From Raphanus sativus (taxonomy: Eukaryota > Streptophyta > Magnoliopsida > Brassicales > Brassicaceae), in NCBI RefSeq assembly GCF_000801105.2, contig NC_079519.1, positions 14,367,547 to 14,431,546 on the forward strand: a stretch of DNA of 64,000 bases, written 5' to 3'. The position numbers were made by a program, and so were the translations under genes. The notes under the pieces were generated by a model, which was not told the origin of the DNA, ran no database searches, and saw only the letters and a list, made by a program, of their open reading frames with translations. Shown here one piece after another: positions 21,621-31,974 of the stretch (its first letter is position 1; each line of letters begins with the position of its first letter).

Positions 21621-22770
21621 AGGATTTCACAGTTTCCGACCATAAGAGGAAGGTCTTCCAAGATGTCAACAGGGTACTTCACTGAACGATCAGCCAACAC
21701 CAATGAGAGTCTACACTTCTTGTACTGAGTGAAACCAAGCTTCTTTGCAACTGACAAGGGCATCAAGCTGACACTAGCTCCCAAATCGCAGAGACATCTC
21801 TCAAAAACCATAGGTCCAAGAGCACAAGGCAGTGTGAAGCATCCTGGGTCTTCTAGTTTCTTTGGAACATCAAGTCTCTGAATGATGGCATTACACTCAT
21901 GAGTGAGAATCCTCATACCCTGCATCTCCTTCTTCTTTGCAGCTACAACATCTTTTAGGAACTTACTGTATTGAGGGACCAACATGAAAGCATCAATGAT
22001 GGGCATTGTGATCTGAACTTCACTCATCTGCTTCTCAAACAGAGCTTTGTACTTCTCTAGCAGCTGCTTCTTGAACCTTCCAGGGAATGGAAGTTTGGGC
22101 TCATAAGGAGGGGGAACAAAAGGATTCTCAGTTGCTGGAGCAGCAGCTTGACCATCTTTCACTGTTTGCTTCTCTTCTCCCAACTTTCCTTTGCCTTTGG
22201 CATCCACAATCTTCTCTAAAATCTCATCATTGATCTTCTCATCCACAATCACAACCTCATCATCAATGTTGATGGCTACCCCCCCCCCCCCCACCTTGTT
22301 TCTCAGCATCCTTGGTGAGAGTTGGAGGAGGCAACTGCTTGCCACTCCTAAGGGTAACAGCCTTCATTGTTTCCTTGGGGTTTTGCTCAGGTTTTCCAGG
22401 TAGAGAACCTTGCTGGCGGTTTTGGTGAGTATTCAAAGAAGCAAACTGGTTCTCCAAGGCCTTGAACTTGTTGTTGAGCTCATTGTAGCTACCATCAATC
22501 TTGTTGTGGAGATTCTTGAGCTCATAGCCAACATGCTTTTCACTTCTAGTTTGAGACTCCAAGATTTGTTTCAGTAGAATATCTGTGTTGCTGGCCTGAG
22601 GAGCAGAACTAGAAGGATAAGTTTGCTGCTGAGAAGATTGGTTTCCTTTGTTGGGAAAACCAGGAGTGGGACTCTGCTGAGGCTGAGAGTTGCCTTGCTG
22701 GTTGTTCCTAGGCTGGTAACCATTCTGCTGGTTGTTTGGGTAAGATCACTGTTGGTAGTTGTTGTACTGA
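21572..22770 (-). pseudogene. Athila-2 gag C-terminus and protease
   Basis: The gag tail is Gln/Asn-rich, followed by MKAVTLRSGKQLPPP, a conserved Athila segment. Protease has CDLGASVSLMPLSVAKKLG (D-L-G-A active site) near 21750. A run of 14 C at 22279-22292 coincides with a frame change between 22263-22562 and 21572-22345. A 1-bp deletion near 21624 separates protease from pol, and a TGA lies near 22738. The N-terminal gag is missing beyond 22770. Confidence 0.85.
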
Positions 22771-23984
22771 AAATTTGGCTCGTAACGACAAGTACGTCCA
22801 TCACGAGGGGGAAGAACTCCAAGGCGCGCACAACTACGCGATCAATCTGGAGCAGGGCAGAACTTCGGGGAATACGTGGAACCGTAACCAGAGTTACGAC
22901 AAAAATGTCTACTGCGAAATCCGTCAGACCGAAGGTCACTCCACGGCTAACTGCAAAGTCGTAGGGGCAAGGCTGGCCGCGAAGCTGCTTGCTGGAGAAC
23001 TCTCTGGAGTAACCAGCATCAAGGGTCTAATCCTCGACTCCGACCGTCCACCAAAAACCAATAAGAATCCTCATGCGGAAAACTCATCGCCGAGAAATCA
23101 GGCGGGGGATAAACGCGAAAGAAGACTGGACGATAGGGGGAATGATAACTCCCGCAGAAGGGTGAACATGATCATGGGAGGATCCCAGTACTGCAAGGAC
23201 TCGGTCTCGGCCATCAAAGCCTACCAACGGAAAGCCGAGTCAACTGTGAAGTATCCCCCACGATCTCCCCCTCGAGACGGACAGAACACCTCGATCACAT
23301 TCACGGAAGAAGAGGCTTGCGGAATCGACCAGCCTCATTGCGACCTCTTGGTCATCGATCTCGTTATAAGAGATCTCGAAGTCGCAAGAATACTCATCGA
23401 CACCGGAAGCACGGTAAACCTGATCTTCCGCGATACCCTAAGAATGATGGACGTCGAGCTTGTAGAAGTCACCCCGGTACCAAAACTGCTCACGGGTTTC
23501 TCCGGACAAACGTCCATGACCTTGGGATCCACTCAACTACCCGTCATAGCAAAAAAACATCACCAAGATAGTTAACTTCGCGGTGGTAGATAGCCCGGCT
23601 AGTTACAACGCGATCATGGGAACTTCATGGCTAAACGCCATGAAGGCCGTTCTCTAAACTTATCACTTGGGCGTCAAATTTCCAACCAGGACTGGAATCG
23701 CCGCAATTTGGGGTTGTCAAAAACAGTCGCGACTTTGTTTTCTAGCGGAACATAAGTTAAGACAGATCACGACGGCCTCCACGGTTAAACGCAAGCAAAC
23801 TCAGCCTTCCGCCAAAGATACCCCGACAAAGGGCACAGCGACACCTCCCGCGGAAGCAGATTCGGAGATCGGAACCATCCCCGATTCCGAAGACAACGTC
23901 ACAACTCAGCGGGAAGAGAAAAATCCCGAGGAAAATGTCGACCCCACGACTAAAGCGGTCGACGTAAAACCAACCGACGAGTGA
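22771..23984 (+). pseudogene. Tat-E gag tail and protease
   Basis: The zinc knuckle reads [17 protein letters not shown] (about 22910-22960). Downstream a spacer leads to the protease active site [15 protein letters not shown] (about 23388). A frame change follows AKKHHQD near 23570; the next frame gives AEHKLRQITT and an acidic tail rich in Thr, Glu and Asp to the stop. The knuckle keeps Cys, Cys, His and Cys. It lies head-to-head with the cut Athila-2 gag. Confidence 0.8.
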
Positions 23985-24007
23985 ACACACTCGCGGCACA
24001 AACAGAA

Positions 24008-24043
24008 CTACAAAATGGCTTGATCCTCGAAAGAGGTACGTAG
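24008..24043 (+). other. Two-stem RNA hairpin motif, copy 2
   Basis: Outer arms CTAC (24008-24011) and GTAG (24040-24043). Inner stem CCTC (24025-24028), loop GAAA (24029-24032), GAGG (24033-24036), fully paired. It lies 24 nt after the stop of the gag-protease frame and about 43 nt before the purine tract. Confidence 0.6.
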
Positions 24044-24085
24044 GCAGCTCGTCGAAAACCGGCGAGTTCAGCTATCCCCCTCGCC

Positions 24086-24100
24086 AAAAAGGGGGGGGAG
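24086..24100 (+). other. Polypurine tract of Tat-E
   Basis: AAAAAGGGGGGGGAG is immediately followed by TGGGTACGTA, a plausible 3' LTR start at 24101. The tract primes plus-strand DNA synthesis in LTR elements. Confidence 0.55.
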
Positions 24101-24477
24101 TGGGTACGTATACTCGTATACTCCCACAAAAGGTCAAAAAAAACCCGCATTGTATTCGAAATTTTCGAACTTTTTCAACAAGAATCTTTTCCTCAATCTA
24201 TCGATTCCTAACACATAAACATTCTGAAAAATGAAAAATGTATCCTCAAGGAATGCGAGACGTCGCAGTTTCACTGAAGATATTTAATTCGTATCATCCG
24301 TCAAAATAGTCCGTCCGCGACTTTAAAATTTTATCAAAATAGTCAGTCCGCGACTTTAAACATCCATCAAAACAGTCCATTCGCGACTTTAAGAACAAAA
24401 ACAAACCCGTCGATTGGCCCCGACGGGCAAACACAGAAACATTTCACTTAAACAAATTCGTAGTCAGATCTTTTACT
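24101..24477 (+). repeat. Truncated 3' LTR of Tat-E with 33-bp repeats
   Basis: It runs from the purine tract to the abrupt start of Tat-C integrase at 24478. Three copies of a TCAAAATAGTCCGTCCGCGA unit start at 24301, 24334 and 24367, an exact 33-bp period. No second copy of this LTR is in the window. Confidence 0.45.
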
Positions 24478-25207
24478 AGCCAAGATAACAGATCTCCAGA
24501 TCAGGAAGTTCCTATGGACCAACGTGATCACATGCTTCGGAACCCGTCATGAAATCATCACAGACAACGGACCCTAGTTCACAAGCTATAACTTCCGAAA
24601 GTTTTGCAAGGACTGGAATATCAAACTCTCCTATTCAGCACCACGACATCCCTAATAACACGGGTAAGCAGAGTCCACCAACAAGACGGTGGTAAACATG
24701 CTCAAGAAACGCCTGAAGAAAGCCCATGGGTGATGGGCAGAAGAGCTACACGGAGTACTCTGGGCCTATCGGACTACCCCGAAAACGGCTACCCAAGTGA
24801 CTCCTTTCTCACATGTTTACGGTGCTGAAGCAGTGATACCCACAGAGGTGCACGTCAGGACTACGGTCTCTGAATTCCTCTCCCACGAAGAGAACAACGA
24901 GCTAATGTCCCTGAGTCTAGACCTACTCGATGAAAAAAAGAGAGGCGGCCCGCCTTAGGAACAGTTCTATCAATTGAAGGTAGCTAAGAGCTACAATAAG
25001 AAGGTCAGATCAAGAACCTTCCAGAAAGGAGACTGGGTCCTAAGGCGAATCTGCGACCATACAAGGGACAAATCAGCCGGGAAACTCTCCCCTGGATTGG
25101 AGGGTCCTTATAAGGTAATAGAGGTGCAGGGGGCAGGAACCTAAAAGGTGCAAGACAGTGACGGCAAGGTCCAACTTAAATCCTGGAACGCCCTGCACCT
25201 CAGCTAG
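24478..25207 (+). pseudogene. Integrase C-terminal remnant of Tat-C
   Basis: Stops in all frames, but it aligns closely with Tat-D integrase (51000-51700). TAG at 24575-24577 replaces the CAG present in both Tat-A and Tat-D after DNGP, a clear C-to-T change. Indels occur near 24650 and 24935. The C-terminal FQKGDWVLRR block is still recognisable. Confidence 0.85.
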
Positions 25208-25826
25208 GTTCCTCCTCTTCCTCAAGATGATCGACACTGGAAAAGACAGACCGTGCTCCACCCAAGTGAACTCGCGCGGTTCCGACTCATTTCTAAAGTA
25301 AGGTCCCTGGATCAAGTTTTCTATATTACTACTACTACTATTATATATTTAAGTACACTGGTTTCCTACTCCTATGTATGCGATAACGTCTCCGGACTAA
25401 GCTTATAAAATACATTATTAGTTACGGCTAAAGGGGTTATAGAAACTCCAATGTACTTAAAGGGACATACTAGCTGGGTCAGGCCCTAATGCAGGGGGCA
25501 TGACGTACAACTGCAAAGTACTGTAATCAGATGCTGACGGCTGATATGCAAGGAGATAAAGTGCGAAAAACCGGTTAGCACCAAAAATTTAATACTTATC
25601 CAAACGTGGAAAGTAGCGTGTCTGGTGTGAAGTCGCTCCGCGGGGCAGGCCCACGCCAGCACCATAAGTCTGAGCATGACCTTTCTGCGGAAAGGTAGAG
25701 AGCAGCATTGAGAATCATGAGAGTGGCCTATACCTCCGTGTGGCAGAGTGCGGTTTCTCAATTTCATGATCGGTAGTGGTTCCCCCACGGGGAGCAGAAT
25801 ACGTTCACAACCTCCCATAATGTATA

Positions 25827-26350
25827 CGGCCTCAGTGTCTATAAAGAACCTCCGGGTTCATTATGGCCTCAGGGTCTATAAAAGAACCTCTGGGTTCAAT
25901 GCAGCCTCTGGGCCTGTAAGGAATCTTCGGATTCGAGAAGATCACCTAAGGGTTGATCAAAGACTTCCGAGTCTAAATGAAATTCGGGTCTAATAAGAAT
26001 CTTCGTGTTCAAGGATCTCTGAATCAAATACCAACCTTCGGGTTTGCCAAGGACCTTAGGGTTCAAAGGCATCAACCTCCGGGTTCGAGGTATCAATCGG
26101 GTTTAATCACGGTCCCAGGACTTAAAGATTAAACGTTAGCACTCAGAAACCTCGGGGTTCAATGAGAAAACATTCGGGTTCAATAAAACGGCCTTCGGTT
26201 CTTTGTAAGGAACCTCAGGGTTCAAGGCCTTAAGAACTTCCGGGTTTTATGGCTCAAGAACCCAAAGTTCAAACCAAGCTAGAACTCTAGGGTTCTAAGC
26301 GAGAATCTTTCATTCCAAAACTAAAACTCAGGTTTTTTAATACTGGATTA
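25827..26350 (+). repeat. Tandem mini-hairpin array of Tat-C
   Basis: Degenerate units of roughly 35-38 bp, each with short self-complementary modules. Examples: GAACC-TCCG-GGTTC (25846-25859), GAATC-TTCG-GATTC (25921-25934), GACT-TCCG-AGTC (25962-25973). It corresponds to 42565-43340 and 52444-53066. No gene lies in 25208-26610. Confidence 0.7.
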
Positions 26351-26610
26351 CAAGGTCTAACGCTTCTTCAATGATTTCAGGTTTCAGTCAGTTTACTCAC
26401 AGGACCCAGGTCCTACACTCTGACATCATTCCAAGGGTCCAGCCCTTCCTAAAAACCTACGCATCCACCTAGACCCCCTTCCGTTTCAGAGATACGAAGT
26501 TTCCTTAACCTGATGAGGTCTAAGCCCCTTGACTATCGACGTATTGACAGGCCCTGAACCTCGAGAATCCAAAGTAGTACAATCTTAGGGGCAAGACTAT
26601 CATCAGCCCG

Positions 26611-27508
26611 AGAGGCCTTAGGGACAAGAGTGAACATGAGTACATCCTACCATCCCCATACGGATGGTCAGTCAGAAAGAACCATCCAGACCTTGGAAGA
26701 TATGCTAAGGGCATGCGTTCTAGATTGGGGTGATTCATGGGAGAAGCACTTACCACTGGTGGAGTTTGCATACAACAACAGCTTCCACACCAGCATAGGT
26801 ATGTCTCCTTATGAAGCATTGTATTGGCGGCCTTGCGGGACACCCTTATGCTGGACCCAAATGGGGGAGCGCAGCATAATAGGTCCTGAGATTGTAGAAG
26901 AAACCACATAGAAGATCAAACTGGTCAAGGAGAAGATGAAAGGAGCACAAGACCGCCATAAGAGTTATGCTGACAAGAGAAGGAAACATCTTGAGTTTGA
27001 GGTTGGTGATCTAATCTATCTCAAGATGATTACCTTCAAAGGCAGGGTCAGAGTTTCTGGAAGAAGGAAACTGGACCCTAGGTTCCTAGGTCCATTCAGG
27101 ATACTTGAAAGAGTTGGGGCAGTGGCTTACAAATTGGATTTGCCATCTGCAATGGATGCTAACCATAATGTTTTCCATGTGTCTAAACTAAGGAAGTGTC
27201 TAACGGATCAGGACATTGTGTTGCCTGAAATTCCAAAAGATCTTGGCAAGAACCTCACCTTAGAAACAAGGCCGGTTCGGATCATTGAACGGATGGAAAA
27301 GGCAATGAGAAAGAAGACAGTTCCTATGCTAAAGATAGTATGGGAATTTAATGGCAAAGACATTATCACTTGGGAAACAAAGGCAAGGATGAAAGCTGAG
27401 TATCCTGAGTGGTATAGCCAGTATGTGGATGGAGAATCATCAAGTATGAACTCGGGGACGATTTCCTTCCAAGTAGGGGAGACTTGTCATGTTCCTAGTT
27501 CTACATAA
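26611..27508 (+). pseudogene. Tekay-2 integrase C-terminus with chromodomain
   Basis: The start gives [23 protein letters not shown], carrying the catalytic Glu, then [23 protein letters not shown] and the GDLIYLKM...KLDPRFLGPFRIL core. Past residue 110 of the second open frame comes a chromodomain (LETRPVRIIERMEKAMRKKTVPMLKIVW with ITWETKARMKAEYPEW). In chromoviruses this domain is thought to direct insertion to heterochromatin. A TAG at 26909-26911 interrupts the frame. The first two catalytic Asp residues lie in the missing part. Confidence 0.88.
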
Positions 27509-29232
27509 GGCCATCAGGACGAGCCATGGTACGAGGAGATGAACTGGCCAGGTCATATGATCTAAAGGCAAGCGTATCTTGGTCCAAACAGAAGGTTAAG
27601 TGCATCAGATGGATGAGACTAGACCAAAATAAGAAAGAAAGAAGCTAAAAGGAGCTGGACGAGTGGTCCGGAAGCTGGACAAGGTCCGGAGGCAGCTCAA
27701 CCAGCTAGGTGAAACTGGAAGGGAGCTCACACAGTCTGAGCTAGCTCACTGGAGCTGGAGGAGTAGTTTACTCAGCTAAGGCAGCTAGCACTCAGCTCAT
27801 CTCAGCTGAATGGAGTGTTGGAGTCTTGGCCGGTCATTGCGGACCATGAGTGGTGGTTATGGTCCGGATGGTGGACATGGGGGTCCGATGGATCTGTGAT
27901 GCTTTGGAAACTAAGCTATGCATGGGGGCAAGCTATTGGGCCAGAGATCGATCAGCCCAAACGCAGAGAAGAGCAGTTGAGGAGCAGTTGGACGGTTTGG
28001 CCGAAAAGGTGTAACCGTTGGCCAATCGGCCAATCATTGCATCCGTTCGCCCAAGAGCAGTTGGCAAGCCCTTCTCCTATAAATATAGGTCTTCTCTGTC
28101 GACAGAAACCATCAAAAAACATAAGGGGAAACTCTGCCCAATTCTTTACAGAATCAAAGAGAGAAAAGAGAATAGTTGGCCGCAAGGCAGTCCGTGTGAA
28201 GACTTGGTGATTCCGGTGGGTTCTAGCCGTGGGTAAAGGAGACTTGATCGAAAATGGATACTAGAGGGAAGGAGAAGGCTGCGGAGAAGAGTTTTGGAAC
28301 TTCCGAGCACACACCTAAGGTACATGATGCAAACCAAGTAGAACCGCCTAAGGCCATTCATCCGGATGGTCTGGCCGTTTGATCCATGTGTGGATGGTTG
28401 CATCTATTACTCTTTTCCTGTCAATATATCTCTTCTCTACTAAATTCTGAAGTGTTATGTGGGTTCAAACTCATGGACACGCCTCCAAGCCTTAGATTGA
28501 TCAGAGTAATCTCTTCATGGCCTTGGTTGGGGATGTGTGATCCGATCTCATGATTCCCAAGGGAGTTATTGGGATTTGGCGTCAAATATATCTTAATAGG
28601 GATTTATAATGAATTATCAAAGTGAAAGAATAGATTTATATCATCGATTTAGAGGTGGTCAGTTATAGCCATATGGGTTGTTCATGGGCGAGATCAGTAT
28701 GATCGAGGCCAGTTCTGAGAAATCTGACTTGACCATTCTCTTAGTCATGAATTATCATGAATTTTATTTAGTTTTTGGACAAGTATCAGGAAGGGTCACT
28801 TTTGGCCAGAATTAGGCTAAGTGTCCAAACCGTGCTTAGGATGTTGATTGCTAGGATATCGGATTGTGATTCTTATGCATATGTGTTGTAGGGTTTGATT
28901 TCAGGTCCTGACAGGGATCGTGGTAAGGCTAAGGAGCCATGAAGACCTTGGCCGTGTGGGATGTGTGATGTAGTGATTGTTGGGATACATTGGATTTATA
29001 ATAGCCTGTTGTGCAACTGATTGATTTGAATACTTTGTATGGATCACATTTGACTTATATATATAATATGATGTTTGCCTTAAGCTTCCGCATTGTCTTA
29101 ATGTTTATATGAACCTCAAATGATTGAAAAATGACAAAGTAAAGATTGGACCTTAACCGGCTGAAGTACACTTAGACTCTTAGGTAAAATTGCGGACTGG
29201 TTGGATCAAGGGATCCAGGTTCGGGTCTTACA
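27485..29232 (+). repeat. 3' LTR of Tekay-2 (1748 bp)
   Basis: It follows the purine tract AAGTAGGGGAGACT directly. TATAAATA at 28078-28085 is the likely TATA box. GGAGCTGG/CAGCTCA words before it recur in the Tekay-1 LTR. The flank ACCCA has no matching left duplicate because the 5' half is gone. Open frames inside it are not supported as genes. Confidence 0.8.
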
Positions 29233-29524
29233 ACCCAAACCCCGCGTTAATGACGCTACGAGCTAGAATACACGCAGGGGACATGACGTACACTGCAAAG
29301 TATTGTAATCAGATGCTGAGGGCTGATATGCCGGGAGAAAATGTGCAAAAAACCGGTTAAAGCACAAAAAAATTAATACCTATCCAGACGTGGAAGGTAG
29401 TTTGTCTAGTATGAAGTCGCTCTGCAGGGCAGGCCCACGCCAGACCACAGTAAGTCTGAGAGTGACCTTTTCTGCAGAAAGGTAGAGTGCAACATTGAGA
29501 TTCATGAGAGTGGCCTATACCTCC
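29233..29524 (+). repeat. Tat 3' untranslated scrap
   Basis: It aligns with 52070-52352 of Tat-D (conserved block ATGACGTACACTGCAAAG and the stem region). It is the leftover target DNA between Tekay-2 and CRM. Confidence 0.75.
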
Positions 29525-29987
29525 TGATACGTCCTGATATTGGACAGGATCACTCAATCGGTTTGAAGGATATGAACTCTGAAAAGAGAACTATGGAATG
29601 ATGGGTGACACAAAAGGTTGCGGAAAGACCCCTTGATACTACCAGATTCGTTTGTTGCCGGATGTGACGCACCGGTCCAACAAAAGAAGATTTGTTTGCT
29701 AAGTGATAACCTCACCAAGAAACAGAAAAGTTCTATGCAAAGAACAAAGAGAGTAAGACTCAAAATAAGTAAGAAATTTCGTGGATCTCATTGCCATGAA
29801 AGGGAGTACATTATATAGTGTTTTGAGTCAAAGAAAAATAAAGAAAAATAAAGAAAAATGCAGAAAACAAGGCATGGAAAACATAAATTTGACTAAGACT
29901 AGTCAAAGTGTGGAAAACAAGGGAAGACCAGTCAAAGTGTGGACTCAAAGGTTGACTGGTCCAGATTCAGAAAGATGTCAAAGTGCA
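29525..29987 (-). repeat. 3' LTR of CRM (about 463 bp)
   Basis: In plus coordinates it starts TGATACGTCCTGATATTGG; on the minus strand it starts near TGCACTTTGAC. Positions 29525-29811 match 35619-35900. The inner edge at 29987 is inferred from the TG...CA rule. The 69-codon open frame at 29554-29763 occurs identically in both LTRs and is not a gene. Confidence 0.65.
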
Positions 29988-30520
29988 TCCGGGATGATCT
30001 GGTTCGTCGCGGTAAGGAGATAGACGTACGGAGGTGCGGCCTCGGGGGTGATCATCGAACCGTCTTGAACGTATGAAGAGTTTACTCGACCCAAATCTTC
30101 AGAAAGTCTAAGAATCCTTGCCTTAGAGAATTTGGTCGAAGAGAAGTCCATGATGGCGTCAAAATAAGTAGTAAGAATGTTGGTCCAATCATCGGGATGT
30201 GCGGTACGGACCAAACGGGTGAGAAGTGAGAAGTTGCGGTGGTGGTCTGACTCCGCCTGATCCAAGTGAAGTCTGGCTCATCTGTTGGCTTTGTCTTGAC
30301 GAGTTGGACGGGAAAGATCATCTGTGGTTCGGTCAGATAGGTCATCAGGTCGTGGATCCAGCCTTAGCTCCTTTCCGGACGAACGCGGGTTGATCCGGTA
30401 CACTGCTCGGTTGGACTGCTTGGCCTGGACGGATGGGTGAACCTCGGTTGGTCTGATCTGAGCGTCCTGATCGTCGAGCTGGTCTTGGTCCGGGTTCTGG
30501 GTCGCATCATTCCCTTCCTA
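29978..30520 (-). pseudogene. C-terminal extension of CRM integrase
   Basis: Past the TAG at 30518-30520 that follows [19 protein letters not shown], the same frame stays open for about 75 more codons with a polar Asp/Gln/Arg-rich composition, to a TGA near 30288. A last open stretch (MDQAESDHHRNFSLLTRL...) then ends with a TGA at 29978-29980, inside the first bases of the LTR. In CRM elements the integrase tail with the CR targeting motif runs to or into the 3' LTR. That this is the equivalent tail is inferred. Confidence 0.55.
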
Positions 30521-31974
30521 TTCAAAAGTATTTGTCCACAAATCTGGATCATCTGCAAGAAAAGGAGAAAGATCAGAAACATTAAAACTTGAAGAAATAT
30601 CATACTTACCTTGCAGATCAAGTTGATACGCATTGTCACTGATCTTCCTAAGTATAGGAAATGGTCCATCGATCCGGGGCATGAGTTTGGACTTCCTTTC
30701 ATCCGGGAACCGTTCCTTCCTCAAGTGAACCCAAACAAGATCCCCTTCCTAAAAAATGACCTTGGTCCTCTTTCGGTTTGCCTTTCTCTCATAGATCTTT
30801 GTCTTGGCCATAATGTTGCCTCGAACCTCCTCGTGCAACTTCCGGATGGTCTCAGCCTTCTTTTTTCCATCTGCACTAACTCTTTCACTCAAAGGTAAAG
30901 GCAAAAGTTCAAGTGGAGACATAGGGTTGAAACCATAAATAATCTCAAATGGAGAGAACTTAGTAGCAGAATGCACGGAATGATTGTATGCAAATTCAAC
31001 ATGAGGCAAACATTCTTCCAAAAGTCTAAGGTTCTTTTTAATCAATGACCTAAGCAAAGTTAATAAGGTCCGGTTCACAACCTCAGTTTGACCATCAGTT
31101 TGAGGATGACAAGTGGTGGAAAACATCAACCTAGTTCCAAGTTTAGACCACAAAGTTTTTCAAAAGTAGCTAAGGAACTTAGCATCTCTATCAGAAACGA
31201 TGGTTCTAGGCATTCCGTGAACCTAACAATTTCTCTAAAGAACAACTCAGCAACATGCACGGCATCATCAGTCTTATGACAAGGTATGAAATGAGCCATC
31301 TTACAAAATCTATCAACAACCACAAAGATGGAGTCTCGGCCAGACTTAGTTCTAGGCAAACCAAGCACAAAATCCATAGAAATATCAACCCAAGGATGAG
31401 ATGGAATGGGTAGGGCCGAATACAAACCTTGGTTTTGCACATTGGACTTGGCCTTCTTGCAATCCACACATCGGTTGCATATCCTCTCTATGTCCTTCAT
31501 CAGGCTCGGCCAGTAGAAGTGCTCATACACCACCTTGTATGTCTTCTTGATTCTGAAATGTCCCATAAGACCTCCTCCATGTGATTCCCTGAAAAACAAC
31601 TCCCTCAAAGAACATTGGGGAACACACAAGCGGTTATCAAAGAATAAGAAATCAGAAACTTGATAATACTTGCCATAAGCCGTTTTGGAACAATTCCTGA
31701 AATTCTCTTTAAAATCCGGATCAGTTGCATACAAATCTTTGATAAACTCAAAACCAAGCAACTTAGACTCTAGAGCTGAGAGAAGAGTATACCTTCGGGA
31801 CAGAGCATCAGCCACAACATTTTCCTTACCTTGCTTGTACTTGATCACATAAGGAAAGATCTCAATAAACTCAACCCAACGGGCATGCCTCTTGTTCAGC
31901 TTCTGCTGGTCCTTAAGATGTCTCAACGACTGGTGATCAGTATGGATCAGAAACTCCTTTGGCCAGAGAAAGTG
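30521..31974 (-). pseudogene. CRM RNase H end and integrase
   Basis: The RNase H end ([15 protein letters not shown]...VADALSRR) precedes an HHCC domain ([18 protein letters not shown]...[11 protein letters not shown]). Asp residues lie in [13 protein letters not shown] and, past a 1-bp frameshift near 31210, in the next block; the Glu is in [19 protein letters not shown] at 31160-31162 stands where TGG is expected, and a TAG lies at 30749-30751. The C-terminal core reads [24 protein letters not shown]. Confidence 0.9.

Larger units (their letters stand above)
15234..22770 (-). mobile_element. Athila-2: Athila element, minus strand, 5'-truncated
   Basis: Reading from the right: gag tail and protease, RT, RNase H, integrase, intron-like spacer, env-position ORF, then a purine tract AAGTTTGGGGGAGG (minus, 15234-15247). 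The right end (22770) is cut within gag and joined to Tat-E gag in the opposite orientation. No LTR of this copy was found. It is the best-preserved pol in the window, with three CAA-to-TAA stops and two frameshifts over about 3.4 kb. Confidence 0.85.
22771..24477 (+). mobile_element. Tat-E: gag-protease remnant and 3' end of a third Tat family
   Basis: It starts inside gag ([19 protein letters not shown]) and continues through a CCHC-like knuckle and protease to TGA 23982-23984, then goes straight into 3' non-coding DNA with hairpin motif copy 2, a purine tract and an LTR-like start. RT, RNase H and integrase are absent. Either a deletion removed them or this is a gag-protease-only non-autonomous form. 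The right end is cut by Tat-C at 24478. Confidence 0.65.
24478..26610 (+). mobile_element. Tat-C: integrase and 3' region of the Tat-A/D family
   Basis: It begins abruptly in integrase and aligns with Tat-D from about 50970, through the 3' untranslated region and hairpin array, to the segment near 26400-26610. Relative to Tat-D a block of about 190 bp is missing near 25488. It is cut at about 26610 by Tekay-2. Confidence 0.8.
26611..29232 (+). mobile_element. Tekay-2: 5'-truncated chromovirus with 3' LTR
   Basis: It contains the integrase end with a chromodomain, a polypurine tract (27471-27484) and an LTR (27485-29232). The LTR's outer ends match those of Tekay-1 (start TGTCATG, end GGGTCTTACA), but it is shorter and diverged. 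The left end is a break inside integrase, joined to Tat-C; the right end abuts a Tat 3' scrap. Confidence 0.85.

Noticed and set aside
22279..22292. Run of 14 C as a programmed frameshift site
   Set aside because: Homopolymers of this length vary by slippage or sequencing error; Athila gag-protease is normally one frame, so this is more simply decay or a miscall.
22571..22939. 122-codon open frame across the Athila-2/Tat-E joint
   Set aside because: It reads out of frame through the gag tail and crosses two elements of opposite orientation.
29554..29763. 69-codon open frame, identical at 35648-35857
   Set aside because: It lies in both CRM LTRs and has no domain or coding signature; duplication is explained by the LTRs.
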